From Streptomyces diastaticus subsp. diastaticus (GTDB lineage Bacteria > Actinomycetota > Actinomycetes > Streptomycetales > Streptomycetaceae): a stretch of 64,000 bases of DNA. Under the pieces are notes generated by a model. The model did no database searches and was not told the origin of the DNA. It saw only the letters and a list, made by a program, of their open reading frames with translations. The number at the start of each line of letters is the position of its first letter. Position 1 is the first letter of the stretch. The translations under genes and the position numbers were made by a program. Shown here in pieces: positions 55,955-64,000 of the stretch. The DNA lies in the NCBI RefSeq assembly GCF_011170125.1, contig NZ_BLLN01000005.1:2356001-2420000 (forward strand), in the 5' to 3' direction.

Positions 55955-58111
55955 GTGCCCAGGTTCAGTGTCATCGTGCCCGCCCATCGTGTGGAGGCGT
56001 ACCTCGGCGCCTGCCTGGACTCGGTGCTCGGCCAGTCCTTCGGCGACCTCGAGGTGATCGCCGTGGACGACTGCTCGCCGGACGGCTGCGGGGAGCTGAT
56101 CGACGCGTACGCGGCGCGCGACCCCCGGGTGGTGCCGGTCCACCTGCCGCGGAACGGCGGGCTGGGCCGGGCGCGCAACACCGGCCTGGAGCGGGCCACC
56201 GGGGAGTACGTCCTCTTCCTCGACGGCGACGACACCCTCACCCCGGACGCGCTGCACACCCTCTCGGACCGGATCAAGGAGACCGACAGCCCCGAGATCG
56301 TCGTCTTCGACTACGCCCGCACCTACCTGTCGGGCCGGATCGTCCGCAACCAGCTCGCCGCCGAACTCCGCGAGGGCGACCCGCAGGTCTTCACCCTCGC
56401 CGAACGGCCCGGCCTGCTGCGCCTGCTGATGGTGGTCTGGAACAAGGCGTACCGCCGGGACTTCGTCGAGCGCACCGGGCTCACCTTCCCCCCGGGCTAC
56501 TACGAGGACACCCCGTGGACCTTCCCCGCGCTGATGAGTGCCGAGTCCATCGCGGTGCTCGACCGGGTCCTCCTCCACTACCGGCAGCGGCGGCAGGGCT
56601 CCATCCTCGGCACCGTCAGCCTCCGGCACTTCGACGTCTTCGACCAGTACGACCGGGTCTTCGCCTTCCTCGACGCGCGGCCGGAGCTGGCGCGGTGGCG
56701 GCCGGTGGTCTTCCGCCGCATGGTCGACCACTTCACCGCCGTCTACACCAGGCCGGGCCGGCTGCCCGCCGCGGAGCGGGCCGCCTTCCTGCACCGGGCG
56801 CGCGACCAGTACCGGCTGCACCGCACTCCGCTGCCGCCGCTGAGCCCGCGTGACCGGCTCCGGCACGCGCTGGTGCGGCACGGCAGCCACCGGGCCTTCG
56901 GGGCGCTGCGGCTGGCCGCCCGCGCCTCGGGCCGGGCCCGCCGCACCGCCCGCGCCGTCAGGGCCCGCGCCCGGAGGTCCGGCCTACGCCTGCACTACCG
57001 GCTCCAGCGGTGCCTGCCGCTGCGGGAGCGGGACGCCCTCTTCGGAGCGGGCGACGGCCACGGCTACACCCACCACCCGGCCGCCCTGGAGCGGGCCGCC
57101 CGGGATCTGGTGCCCGGCCTGCGGAGCTTCTGGATCACCCGGCCCGAGCACCGGCACACCCTGCCGACGGCCACCCGTGGGGTGGTGCCGGGCAGCGCGG
57201 CGTACCTCACGGCGCTGGCCCGCGCGCGGTACCTGGTGACCGACGGCGAGCCGGAGCCCGGGTACGTCCGCAGGCGCGGCCAGCGCGTCGTGCAGACCGG
57301 CCGGGGCACGCCGCTCAAGCGGGTCGGCGCGGAGGTGCTGGACCGCCCGGCGGCCGGGACCACCGACCTGCGGCGGGTGGTGGCCGCCGCCGACCAGTGG
57401 GACCACGCCCTCTCCGGCAACCGGCACACCACCCTCACCTGGGAGCGGGCCTTCCCCGCCCCGTACTCCGTGCTGGAGTACGGGCATCCGCGTGCCGACG
57501 CCTTCCACCGCCCCGACCCGGCCGAACGCGAGCGCGTCCGCGCGACGCTCGGGCTCGACGCGGGGGTGACGGCCTTGCTGTACGCGCCGACCTACCGGGA
57601 CCACCGCACGGGCCCGCACCAGTCGCTGGACCTGGCCCGGATGCTGCGGCGGCTCGGGCCGCGCTTCGTGATCCTGGCCCGTGCGCACCCGCGCTGCGGT
57701 GCGCCCCTCTGTCCGCCGGACGCCCCGCCCGCCGCCCGCCTGGTCGACGTCAGCGACCACCCCTCGGTGGAGCGCCTCTGCCTCGCCTCCGACGCGCTGC
57801 TCACCGACTTCTCGTCCCTGATGGTGGAGTACGCGGTCCTGGACCGGCCCATCGTGCTGCACGCGGACGACTGGGCGGCGTTCGAGGCGGCCCGGGGGCT
57901 CACCGTCGACCTGCGCGGCTGCCCACCGGGCCCGGTCGCCCACGACGAGGACGACCTGACCGAGATCTTCGCCTCCGGCACGTGGGCGGGCCCCGGCTCC
58001 GCCGCCCGGCGGGCCGCCTTCCGCGCGCGTTTCTGCCCGTGGGACGACGGCCGGGCCGCGGAGCGGGTCGTCCGCCACGTCTTCCTCGGCGAGGAGCCGC
58101 CTGCCCCCTAG
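55955..58111 (+). CDS. GT2 glycosyltransferase / CDP-glycerol glycerophosphotransferase fusion
   Basis: A 718-residue bifunctional protein. Residues 1-290 are a family-2 glycosyltransferase: FSVIVPAHRVEAYLGACLDSVL, VDDCSPDG and the metal-binding FLDGDD are intact. Residues from about 395 on are TagF/TarF-like (CDP-glycerol glycerophosphotransferase family): YLVTDGEPEPGYVRRRGQ, TGRGTPLKRVG, LLYAPTYRDHR, LTDFSSLMVEYAVLDRPIVL. Such fusions build anionic wall polymers (teichoic/teichulosonic acids) in Streptomyces. GTG start with a weak ribosome binding site. The stop overlaps the convergent gene's stop (CTAG at 58108-58111). Confidence 0.9.
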   Translation: MPRFSVIVPAHRVEAYLGACLDSVLGQSFGDLEVIAVDDCSPDGCGELIDAYAARDPRVVPVHLPRNGGLGRARNTGLERATGEYVLFLDGDDTLTPDALHTLSDRIKETDSPEIVVFDYARTYLSGRIVRNQLAAELREGDPQVFTLAERPGLLRLLMVVWNKAYRRDFVERTGLTFPPGYYEDTPWTFPALMSAESIAVLDRVLLHYRQRRQGSILGTVSLRHFDVFDQYDRVFAFLDARPELARWRPVVFRRMVDHFTAVYTRPGRLPAAERAAFLHRARDQYRLHRTPLPPLSPRDRLRHALVRHGSHRAFGALRLAARASGRARRTARAVRARARRSGLRLHYRLQRCLPLRERDALFGAGDGHGYTHHPAALERAARDLVPGLRSFWITRPEHRHTLPTATRGVVPGSAAYLTALARARYLVTDGEPEPGYVRRRGQRVVQTGRGTPLKRVGAEVLDRPAAGTTDLRRVVAAADQWDHALSGNRHTTLTWERAFPAPYSVLEYGHPRADAFHRPDPAERERVRATLGLDAGVTALLYAPTYRDHRTGPHQSLDLARMLRRLGPRFVILARAHPRCGAPLCPPDAPPAARLVDVSDHPSVERLCLASDALLTDFSSLMVEYAVLDRPIVLHADDWAAFEAARGLTVDLRGCPPGPVAHDEDDLTEIFASGTWAGPGSAARRAAFRARFCPWDDGRAAERVVRHVFLGEEPPAP

Positions 58112-59301
58112 CGGTCGAGGAGGCGGAAGAGGGCTTCCCACTGTTCGAGGACGTGGGCCTCGGAGAACCGCTGCACGTTGACGCGGGCCCGGTCCCCCAT
58201 GGTGTCGCGCAGTTCCTTCTCACCGGTCAGCCGGAGCAGCCGGTCGGCGAGGGAGTCGAGGTCGCCGGGCGGGGCCAGCAGCCCGTCCTCCCCGTCTCGG
58301 ACGATCTCCCGGACCCCGGGCGCGCAGTCGAAGGCGGCGCAGGGCACCCCGGAGGCCATCGCCTCCATCAGGGCCAGCGGGAACCCCTCACCACGTGAGG
58401 ACTGGACGAAGACGGAGCCCTCGGCGAGCGCGGCCGGCACGTCGTCGGTGCGCCCCATCCACTCCACGGAGGTGTCCAGCCCGAGACTGGTGCACTGGTT
58501 CTTCAGCGCCGTCTCGTCCTCCCCGGCCCCGTAGACGCGCAGCCGCCACTCGGGCCGGTGCGGGGCGACCAGGGCCCAGGTGTCGAGGAGCATGTCGACG
58601 CCCTTCTGGTCGGCGAGCCGCCCGATGCTGACGACGTTGCGCCCGGTGCGCGGCGAGGGTGTCGCGGGCAGGTGGGCGAGGGCGTTGGGCATGGCGCCGA
58701 CGTTCTGCATGGAGTCGAGGGTGATCCAGTCGTCGGCGTCCTCCTGGGTGAGCACCAGCCACCGGTCGACGTGCGGATAGTTCTCCTTGACCCAGCGGTA
58801 GCGGTGGCAGGCGCGGGTGTACGCGTACGACTCGTGGCTCATGCCGATCAGCCGCACCCGGGAGGTGTCGGCCTGGCGCAGCCACTCCATCGGCCAGACC
58901 TGGGTGACGACGGCGACGGCGCCGGGGGCGGCCTGGCCGAGGATGCCCGAGAGCCGGTCGACCGCGGCCGCCTTCGCGGCGAGGCGGCGCCGCTCGCGCA
59001 GCCGGGCGGCGGGGCTGAGGCGGCGGCGTCCGACGAGGGGGCGGGCGGTCGGCGGATGGCTCGGGTAGAGCGCGGTGACCGGGTAGTCCGGCGGGCCGGG
59101 CAGCGTCAGTTTCAGCGCGGCCTCGTGGACGCCGATGACGTGCACCGGGTGGCCGTGGCGGCGGAAGAGGCGGGCCATCTGGTGGGTCCAGGCGGTGACG
59201 CCGCCGAGTTCGTCCACGGTGTTGCCGATGAGGTAGATCTCCCGGGGCGCGGCCTCGGCGGCGGGCGCGGCGGGGCTCTTCCGTGCGGCGGGCGCGGTCA
59301 T
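58108..59301 (-). CDS. GT4-family glycosyltransferase
   Basis: A 397-residue GT-B enzyme: N-terminal REIYLIGNTVDELGGVTAWTHQMARLF (acceptor domain) and C-terminal nucleotide-sugar domain with VVSIGRLADQKGVDMLL, VYGAGEDE, SSRGEGFPLALMEAMASGVPC (ExxxxxE pattern). Transfers an unknown sugar onto a wall or surface polymer. The ATG overlaps the stop of the upstream TagF-like gene as ATGA, so it belongs to the same operon as the two following proteins. Confidence 0.92.
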   Translation of the reverse strand: MTAPAARKSPAAPAAEAAPREIYLIGNTVDELGGVTAWTHQMARLFRRHGHPVHVIGVHEAALKLTLPGPPDYPVTALYPSHPPTARPLVGRRRLSPAARLRERRRLAAKAAAVDRLSGILGQAAPGAVAVVTQVWPMEWLRQADTSRVRLIGMSHESYAYTRACHRYRWVKENYPHVDRWLVLTQEDADDWITLDSMQNVGAMPNALAHLPATPSPRTGRNVVSIGRLADQKGVDMLLDTWALVAPHRPEWRLRVYGAGEDETALKNQCTSLGLDTSVEWMGRTDDVPAALAEGSVFVQSSRGEGFPLALMEAMASGVPCAAFDCAPGVREIVRDGEDGLLAPPGDLDSLADRLLRLTGEKELRDTMGDRARVNVQRFSEAHVLEQWEALFRLLDR

Positions 59302-62207
59302 GTGCCGGTCCTCTCTGCGGGGCGCCGCCGCGTGGCCGGGCAGGGCCTGGGGCGGCGCCGGGGGGTGTGGGCGGCGAAGAGGGTGTCGACGACGGCCGCC
59401 GCGGCGCCGCCCGTGTCGTAGGCACCGAACTCCTCGGCGAACCGGGCCCGGGCGGCCTGCCAGTGCGGGTCGGCCTCGTCGAGTCGGGCGAGCACCTCGT
59501 GGAGTTCGTCCTGGGTGTCGACGACCGGCCCGCCGGCACGTTCGCGCAGGTCGAAGTAGCTGCCCCGGTCAGCCGTGTAGGCGTCGAGGTCGGGGGCGAA
59601 GTGGATGAGCGGCCGGTCGAGGAGGGCGTAGTCGAACATGATGGAGGAGTAGTCGGTGACCAGGACGTCGGCGAGCTGGAGCAGTTCGCTGACGTCGTGG
59701 TGGCCGGAGACGTCGTGGACGGTGCCGGGCTCGGTGGCGGGCAGGGCGGCCCGCTCCATGTAGTGGCTGCGCACCAGCAGGACGTGGGTGGACCCGAACT
59801 CCTCGGCGAACCGGCGTACGTCCAGCGGCAGTTCGGCGTCCTTGTGGCCGGGGCCGCCGCGGAAGGTCGGCGCGTACAGGACGACCTCGCGGTCGTCGGG
59901 GATGCCGAGGGCGGCGGCGAGCGGCGGCCGGGGCGCGTGCTGCTCGCGGGCGGCGACGAGCCGGTCGTTGCGCGGGTAGCCGGTGGGCAGCAGCTTGTCC
60001 GGGTCGAGGCGGTAGGCGCGGCCGAGGGTGTCGGCGTCGTGCGGGGCGCGGATCAGGAAGTGGTCGAAGCGGTCGACGGCGCGCTGGAGGCGGCGCCGCT
60101 GCGGGTCGTTCTGCGTCTTGACCCGCGCCTCGTCGAACCCCATCCGCTTGTAGGCGCTGCCGTGCCAGGTCTGGAGGTACGTGGTGTGCCGGGGCTTGTC
60201 GAGGGCGTGCGGGAAGCCCTGGTTGTCGACCCAGTACTGGGCGCGGGCCAGCGCCCACAGGTAGGGCCAGGACCAGCGCCGCACCAGCCGGGCGTCGCCG
60301 GGGAACCCGTCCGGCCCGTCGGCGTACGACCAGACGGGCCGCAGCGGCAGACCCCGGCGCGTCGCCTCCTCGTGGATCGCTCGGGGGCTGTCGCCGTACT
60401 GCTTGCCCATGTGGGCCTCGTAGACGACCTGGCCCTTGCGGACCGGCAGGCGCAGCAGCAGGGTGCGGTAGACGCGGGCCTTGACGGCCTGTCCGGCGAG
60501 GCGTCTGCGGCGGGCGGCGACGGCGGCGAGGCGGCGGCGCAGGGCGCGGGCGGGCCGGAAGTGGGTCGCGTAGTGGAGGACCTTCTCGGCGAGGCGGGCG
60601 GGCCTGCGGCGGCCCAGCAGGCAGACGGCGAGCCGGTGGTGGGCGGTGACGTAGGGCTGCCAGGTGTCGCCGGTGAGGCGGCCGAGGCGGGGGCGGGCCC
60701 GGAGGGCGCCGGCGGGCCTGACGGTCTCCGGTTCGGCGAACAGCGGGGTGGTCAGCGTCTCGCCGCCCGCGGTGACGGTCAGGGCGGGGTCCCAGACGCG
60801 GTCGCCGACGCCGCGCGCGCCGAGCAGCCGGGTGAGGTCGGCGCAGGCCCGCCAGACCAGGGCGTCCTTGGCGTACCGGATGTCGTCCGCCGGCAGGACC
60901 AGCCGCCGGCCGGGCTGGTCGCGGCAGGTCAGGACGAGGGTGGCGGTCACCTCGGGCCGGTCGGGCAGGGCGTGGGCCGGCAGCACGAGCCGGCCGACCA
61001 GCAGCAGGCGGCCCTGGACTCGGGTGGCGCGGGTGACGGTGTTGAGCAGGTCGAGCTGGGAGAAGGGGCGGTACTGGAGGCCGAGTTCGGTGACGTCGAG
61101 CGGGTCGGCCGCGGGGTCCGCCGTCCCGCCGCCGGGCCGCCAGTGGACGCGTCCGGCGTGCTCGGTGAGCGGGGAGACGACGGTGCCCGGGTTGGCCAGC
61201 GCGTAGGCGGCGTCGCGGGCGCCGTCGGCGTCGCCGTCGGCGAGCAGCCGGAGGCAGGCCCGGGCGACGGGGTCGAGCGGGGCGAGGGCGTCGGCGCTCA
61301 GGTGCGGGGCGAGCAGCGGCGCGACCCGTTCGGCGGTGCGGGCGCGGGCGTCGCGGTCCATCCGCAGCAGGGCGGCGGCACAGGGCAGCACGTGGTCGGT
61401 GAGCAGGGCGCGTTCACGGGCGGCGGCCAGTCCCGGGTGGCCGTGCCGGGCGAGCAGACGGGCGGCGCGGGCGGCGGCGGCGATCCGGGCGGGGGCGTCG
61501 GCGGCCGGGTCCGGGGCGGCCCGGTGCGTGGTGATGATGTTGGGGATCAGGGTGACGGTACGGGCGGCGAGGGCGGCGCGGACGCCGAAGAGCAGGTCGC
61601 CGACGGGCGGGGCCTCCTCGTGGCGCACCGGGGGCCGGGCGTCCGGGCCGAGCAGCGAGCGGCGGACGCAGCAGCCGGTGACGAGGGAGTCGTGGACGAC
61701 GAGGCCGGGGGCGTCGGTGAGGCTGCCGACGGTGCGGGTGCGGGCGTGCAGCGGCCGCTGCCAGGCGGGCTCGGCCTGTTCGGCGCCGCGCGGCAGCTTC
61801 TCGCCGGGGGCGGGCAGCCGGGTCCAGGTGCCGGCGACGAGGTCGGCGCCGGTGCGCAGGGCGGCGGCGAGGAGGTTGCGCCCGGCGTCCTTCTGGAGGC
61901 GTTCGCCGGGGCCGAGGAAGGTGACCCAGGTGCCCCGGGCGTGGTCGGCCCCGGTGTCCCGCAGGTCGGCGCCGCGGGCGGCGGTGACGTGCCGGACGCG
62001 CCCGGGGTGGCGCTCGGCGAGGGCGGCGGCGGCGCGGGTGGTGGCGCTGTCGCGGCCGGGATCGACGAGGACGGCCTCGGTGTGCCGCAGGGTCTGCTCC
62101 AGGACCGAGGCGGCGGAGGCGCGCAGGGCCTCGGGGCCGGCGTCGGCCGGGACGACGACGCTGAGGTCGGGGGTGTCGGCGGGCGCGGGGTGCGGGTCGG
62201 TGGTCAT
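59298..62207 (-). CDS. TagF-like glycerophosphotransferase with degenerate GT2 domain
   Basis: A 969-residue protein. The C-terminal 400 residues are a CDP-glycerol glycerophosphotransferase-type domain: YLQTWHGSAYKRMGFD, VVLYAPTFRGGPG, LVTDYSSIMFDYALLDRPLIHF. The N-terminal 230 residues have the outline of a GT-A fold (LSVVVPADAGPEALRASAASVLEQTL), but where DDxS and DxD are expected one reads VLVDPGRDS and FLGPGERL, so the metal site is lost. A middle beta-rich region links them. It is coupled by 4-nt overlaps to genes on both sides. Probably polymerises or primes an anionic wall polymer; the N-domain may only bind. Confidence 0.88.
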   Translation of the reverse strand: MTTDPHPAPADTPDLSVVVPADAGPEALRASAASVLEQTLRHTEAVLVDPGRDSATTRAAAALAERHPGRVRHVTAARGADLRDTGADHARGTWVTFLGPGERLQKDAGRNLLAAALRTGADLVAGTWTRLPAPGEKLPRGAEQAEPAWQRPLHARTRTVGSLTDAPGLVVHDSLVTGCCVRRSLLGPDARPPVRHEEAPPVGDLLFGVRAALAARTVTLIPNIITTHRAAPDPAADAPARIAAAARAARLLARHGHPGLAAARERALLTDHVLPCAAALLRMDRDARARTAERVAPLLAPHLSADALAPLDPVARACLRLLADGDADGARDAAYALANPGTVVSPLTEHAGRVHWRPGGGTADPAADPLDVTELGLQYRPFSQLDLLNTVTRATRVQGRLLLVGRLVLPAHALPDRPEVTATLVLTCRDQPGRRLVLPADDIRYAKDALVWRACADLTRLLGARGVGDRVWDPALTVTAGGETLTTPLFAEPETVRPAGALRARPRLGRLTGDTWQPYVTAHHRLAVCLLGRRRPARLAEKVLHYATHFRPARALRRRLAAVAARRRRLAGQAVKARVYRTLLLRLPVRKGQVVYEAHMGKQYGDSPRAIHEEATRRGLPLRPVWSYADGPDGFPGDARLVRRWSWPYLWALARAQYWVDNQGFPHALDKPRHTTYLQTWHGSAYKRMGFDEARVKTQNDPQRRRLQRAVDRFDHFLIRAPHDADTLGRAYRLDPDKLLPTGYPRNDRLVAAREQHAPRPPLAAALGIPDDREVVLYAPTFRGGPGHKDAELPLDVRRFAEEFGSTHVLLVRSHYMERAALPATEPGTVHDVSGHHDVSELLQLADVLVTDYSSIMFDYALLDRPLIHFAPDLDAYTADRGSYFDLRERAGGPVVDTQDELHEVLARLDEADPHWQAARARFAEEFGAYDTGGAAAAVVDTLFAAHTPRRRPRPCPATRRRPAERTGT

Positions 62208-64000
62208 GCGGGCTCCCCGGTGAACGCGGCGGTGCGGGTGGCGGATCGGCCGGCCGAGGCGTGCGGGGTGGCGGCCAGCAGGGCGTCGACGACGTGGGCG
62301 GCGGCGGTGCCGTCGTCCAGGTCGCAGAACCGGGCGCGGAAGGCGTCGTACGCCTCACGGTGCCCGGCGGTCGCGGCCTTCGGGTCGCGCAGCGCCGCGA
62401 TGACCTCCTCGGCGTCGGTGAGGAGCGGGCCGGGCGCGCTGGACTCGAAGTCGAAGTAGAAGCCTCGCAGGGTGTCGCGGTAGTGGTCGAGATCCCAGGT
62501 GTGGAAGAGCATGGGGCGGCCGGTCTGGGCGAAGTCGAACATCAGCGAGGAGTAGTCGGTGACCAGGACGTCACTGACGAGGAGGAGGTCGGCGACGTCG
62601 GGGTACCGGCTGACGTCGCGCACGTCGTCGCCGCCGGGGACGGAGCCGCCGACCAGGTAGTGGCGGCGCACCAGCAGCAGGTGGCTGTCGCCGAGTTCGG
62701 CGGCGGCCCGGGCCGGGTCGAGGGGGAGGTCCAGGGCGTACCGGCCGCCGCGCTTGGGGCGGTCCTCGCGCCAGGTCGGCGCGTAGAGGACGACGGTGCG
62801 GTCCGCGGGGATGCCGAGGCGGGCGCGGACCTCGGCGGCGCGCTCGGCGCGGTCCGGGCCGAACAGCAGGTCGTTGCGCGGGTAGCCGGACTCCAGGACG
62901 GGCCCGGTGTAGCCGAAGGCGTGGCGCAGGATCGGGGTGGAGAACCGGTTCGGCGAGACCAGCAGCGACCACTGGGCGCTGCGGTGCGGCAGGGCGGCGA
63001 TGTACCGCGGGTCGGCGGCGGGCGAGCCGGCCAGGTCCCGGCCGATGCGCTTGAGCGGGGTGCCGTGCCAGGTCTGTACGACGTGCTGGCCCTCGGCCCG
63101 CTCGAACCACTCGGGCAGTTGGGTGTTGGTCACGATGTGCCGCGAGCGGGCGAGCGCCTCGTACCACTCGGCGCTCCACAGGGCGACGGGGGTGAGGCCC
63201 GGCGGCAGGTCGACCTGCTGGTCGCGGACGGTCCACAGATGGGTGAGGGAGGTGTCGCGGGCGGCCAGTTCCTGGTGCACGGCGCGCGGCGAGTCGGAGT
63301 ACTGGCGGCCGTCGAAGCTGCTGTAGAGCACGGCGTCGCGCAGCGGGCCCCGCTCCCGCTGCACGGTGTACGCGGCGCGCAGCGCCCTCTGCTGGGTGCG
63401 GCCACGGTCGGCGGGGGGCAGCGAGGAACCGGAGTGGAGCTGGAGCCGGTCGTAGTGGCGGCGTTCGACCAGGAACTCGCGGCCGCCGAGGTGACGGGCG
63501 AGCGGCAGCCCGGTGTGCAGGGCGGGCGCGATGTGCACCGGGGTGTACAGGGCGGGGTCGCTCTCGCCGGGGTGGCGCAGGAACATCGACCAGTTGCCCT
63601 CGGCGAGCGGCAGGGTGCCGCCGGGCCCGTGGACGGCCTCGGGGGTGAGGGTGGCACTGAAGCGCGCCCCGTCGCGGTGGGCGTCGAGGACGGTCTCCTC
63701 GCCGTGGGTGCCGTGGACGAGGACGAGTTCACGCGGGCCGTCGTCGGCGGCGGGGAAGCTCCCGGCGAGGGTGAGGGGGCCGCTCGGGGGCCAGGTCAGC
63801 TCGGTGGCGATGGGGCGCACGGGCTGGTCGCGGAGTTCGAGGTTGCCCGCCGAGTTGGCGCTGACCAGCAGTTCGCGGCCCTCGCCGAGGGGGTAGCGGC
63901 CGGACTCGATGTCGGGGTGGACGGCGACGGGGCTCGCGGTGCCGTCGGCGCGGAACAGCGAGACGCCCCAGGGCTGGGGGCGGCGGACGGCACCGGCGTC
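62204..64000 (-). CDS. TagF-like wall-polymer transferase, N-terminus beyond the window
   Basis: The frame is open to the right edge, so at least 598 residues are visible and the start lies outside. The C-terminal 350 residues are again CDP-glycerol glycerophosphotransferase-like: VVQTWHGTPLKRIGRDLAG, VVLYAPTWREDRPK, LVTDYSSLMFDFAQTGRPMLFHTWDLD. The preceding part is a beta-rich domain (GRYPLGEGRELLVSANSAGN). Reading past the GTG at 63818-63820 gives matching, continuous domain sequence, so that codon is not the start. It is the first visible gene of the operon with the 59298 and 58108 genes (ATGA overlap at 62204-62207). Confidence 0.88.
   Translation of the reverse strand, partial: DAGAVRRPQPWGVSLFRADGTASPVAVHPDIESGRYPLGEGRELLVSANSAGNLELRDQPVRPIATELTWPPSGPLTLAGSFPAADDGPRELVLVHGTHGEETVLDAHRDGARFSATLTPEAVHGPGGTLPLAEGNWSMFLRHPGESDPALYTPVHIAPALHTGLPLARHLGGREFLVERRHYDRLQLHSGSSLPPADRGRTQQRALRAAYTVQRERGPLRDAVLYSSFDGRQYSDSPRAVHQELAARDTSLTHLWTVRDQQVDLPPGLTPVALWSAEWYEALARSRHIVTNTQLPEWFERAEGQHVVQTWHGTPLKRIGRDLAGSPAADPRYIAALPHRSAQWSLLVSPNRFSTPILRHAFGYTGPVLESGYPRNDLLFGPDRAERAAEVRARLGIPADRTVVLYAPTWREDRPKRGGRYALDLPLDPARAAAELGDSHLLLVRRHYLVGGSVPGGDDVRDVSRYPDVADLLLVSDVLVTDYSSLMFDFAQTGRPMLFHTWDLDHYRDTLRGFYFDFESSAPGPLLTDAEEVIAALRDPKAATAGHREAYDAFRARFCDLDDGTAAAHVVDALLAATPHASAGRSATRTAAFTGEPA

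Noticed and set aside
1-64000. Looked for mobile elements, prophage genes, attachment-site duplications and CRISPR
   Set aside because: No transposase, integrase or phage-type gene was seen, and no repeat of the tRNA or tmRNA 3' ends was noticed nearby.

Overview
The window is high-GC DNA with Streptomyces-type gene content: a whiJ-like XRE/DUF5753 regulator with a DUF397 partner, mat (mycelial aggregation) genes, pkaA/pkaB Ser/Thr kinases, a sortase substrate ending in LAETG, DUF3039, YqgE, tmRNA/smpB and ftsEX. Many start codons are GTG, and GTGA or ATGA stop/start overlaps are common. From memory, the order murA, hup, malic enzyme, HelD ... mat ... smpB, S41 protease, ftsX, ftsE, prfB, pkaB, pkaA, FHA protein, ABC transporter matches a core-chromosome stretch of S. 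coelicolor around SCO2943-SCO2983. I could not check this. No transposase, integrase or prophage gene was seen.

Region by region. 1-3.9 kb: end of a DinB/DUF664 gene, then an accessory cassette with divergent XRE and DUF397 genes facing a run of four tiny genes and a PIMT/PCMT-like methyltransferase, most of them joined by 4-nt overlaps. 3.9-6.1 kb: an SF2 helicase, then a tRNA-Cys-like gene with its own promoter and terminator. 6.2-11.3 kb: a three-subunit molybdenum hydroxylase operon (FAD, 2Fe-2S, Mo subunits) whose Mo subunit lacks the usual catalytic Glu. 11.7-16.5 kb: a sugar ABC importer operon ending in a GH20 beta-N-acetylhexosaminidase, preceded by a 25-bp perfect inverted repeat. 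16.9-25.6 kb: DUF3039, YqgE, murA, HU, malic enzyme, a possible small RNA, HelD and a CGNR protein.

25.8-36.6 kb: GNAT, HemD-like/winged-helix fusion, two secreted proteins, the mat surface-glycan genes (acyltransferase, matB, matA), and a LysR/MFS pair. 36.7-43.4 kb: ssrA (tmRNA), smpB, S41 protease, ftsX, ftsE, a small zinc-ribbon membrane protein, a sortase-anchored repeat protein and prfB. 43.7-51.7 kb: pkaB, pkaA, a long gap with no supported gene, then a large FHA-FtsK-like protein and a DUF1772 membrane protein. 52.2-55.8 kb: a second sugar ABC importer, one permease of which carries a large extracellular insertion. 56-64 kb: wall-polymer glycosyltransferases, comprising three TagF-like (CDP-glycerol glycerophosphotransferase family) proteins and one GT4 enzyme, running off the right edge.

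Functionally the window combines envelope biogenesis (murA, mat glycan, ftsEX, wall polymer genes, sortase substrate), import of amino-sugar and other oligosaccharides, translation quality control (tmRNA/SmpB, RF2) and Ser/Thr phosphosignalling (PkaA, PkaB, FHA protein). Most boundaries between units carry strong GC-rich hairpins that I read as terminators.
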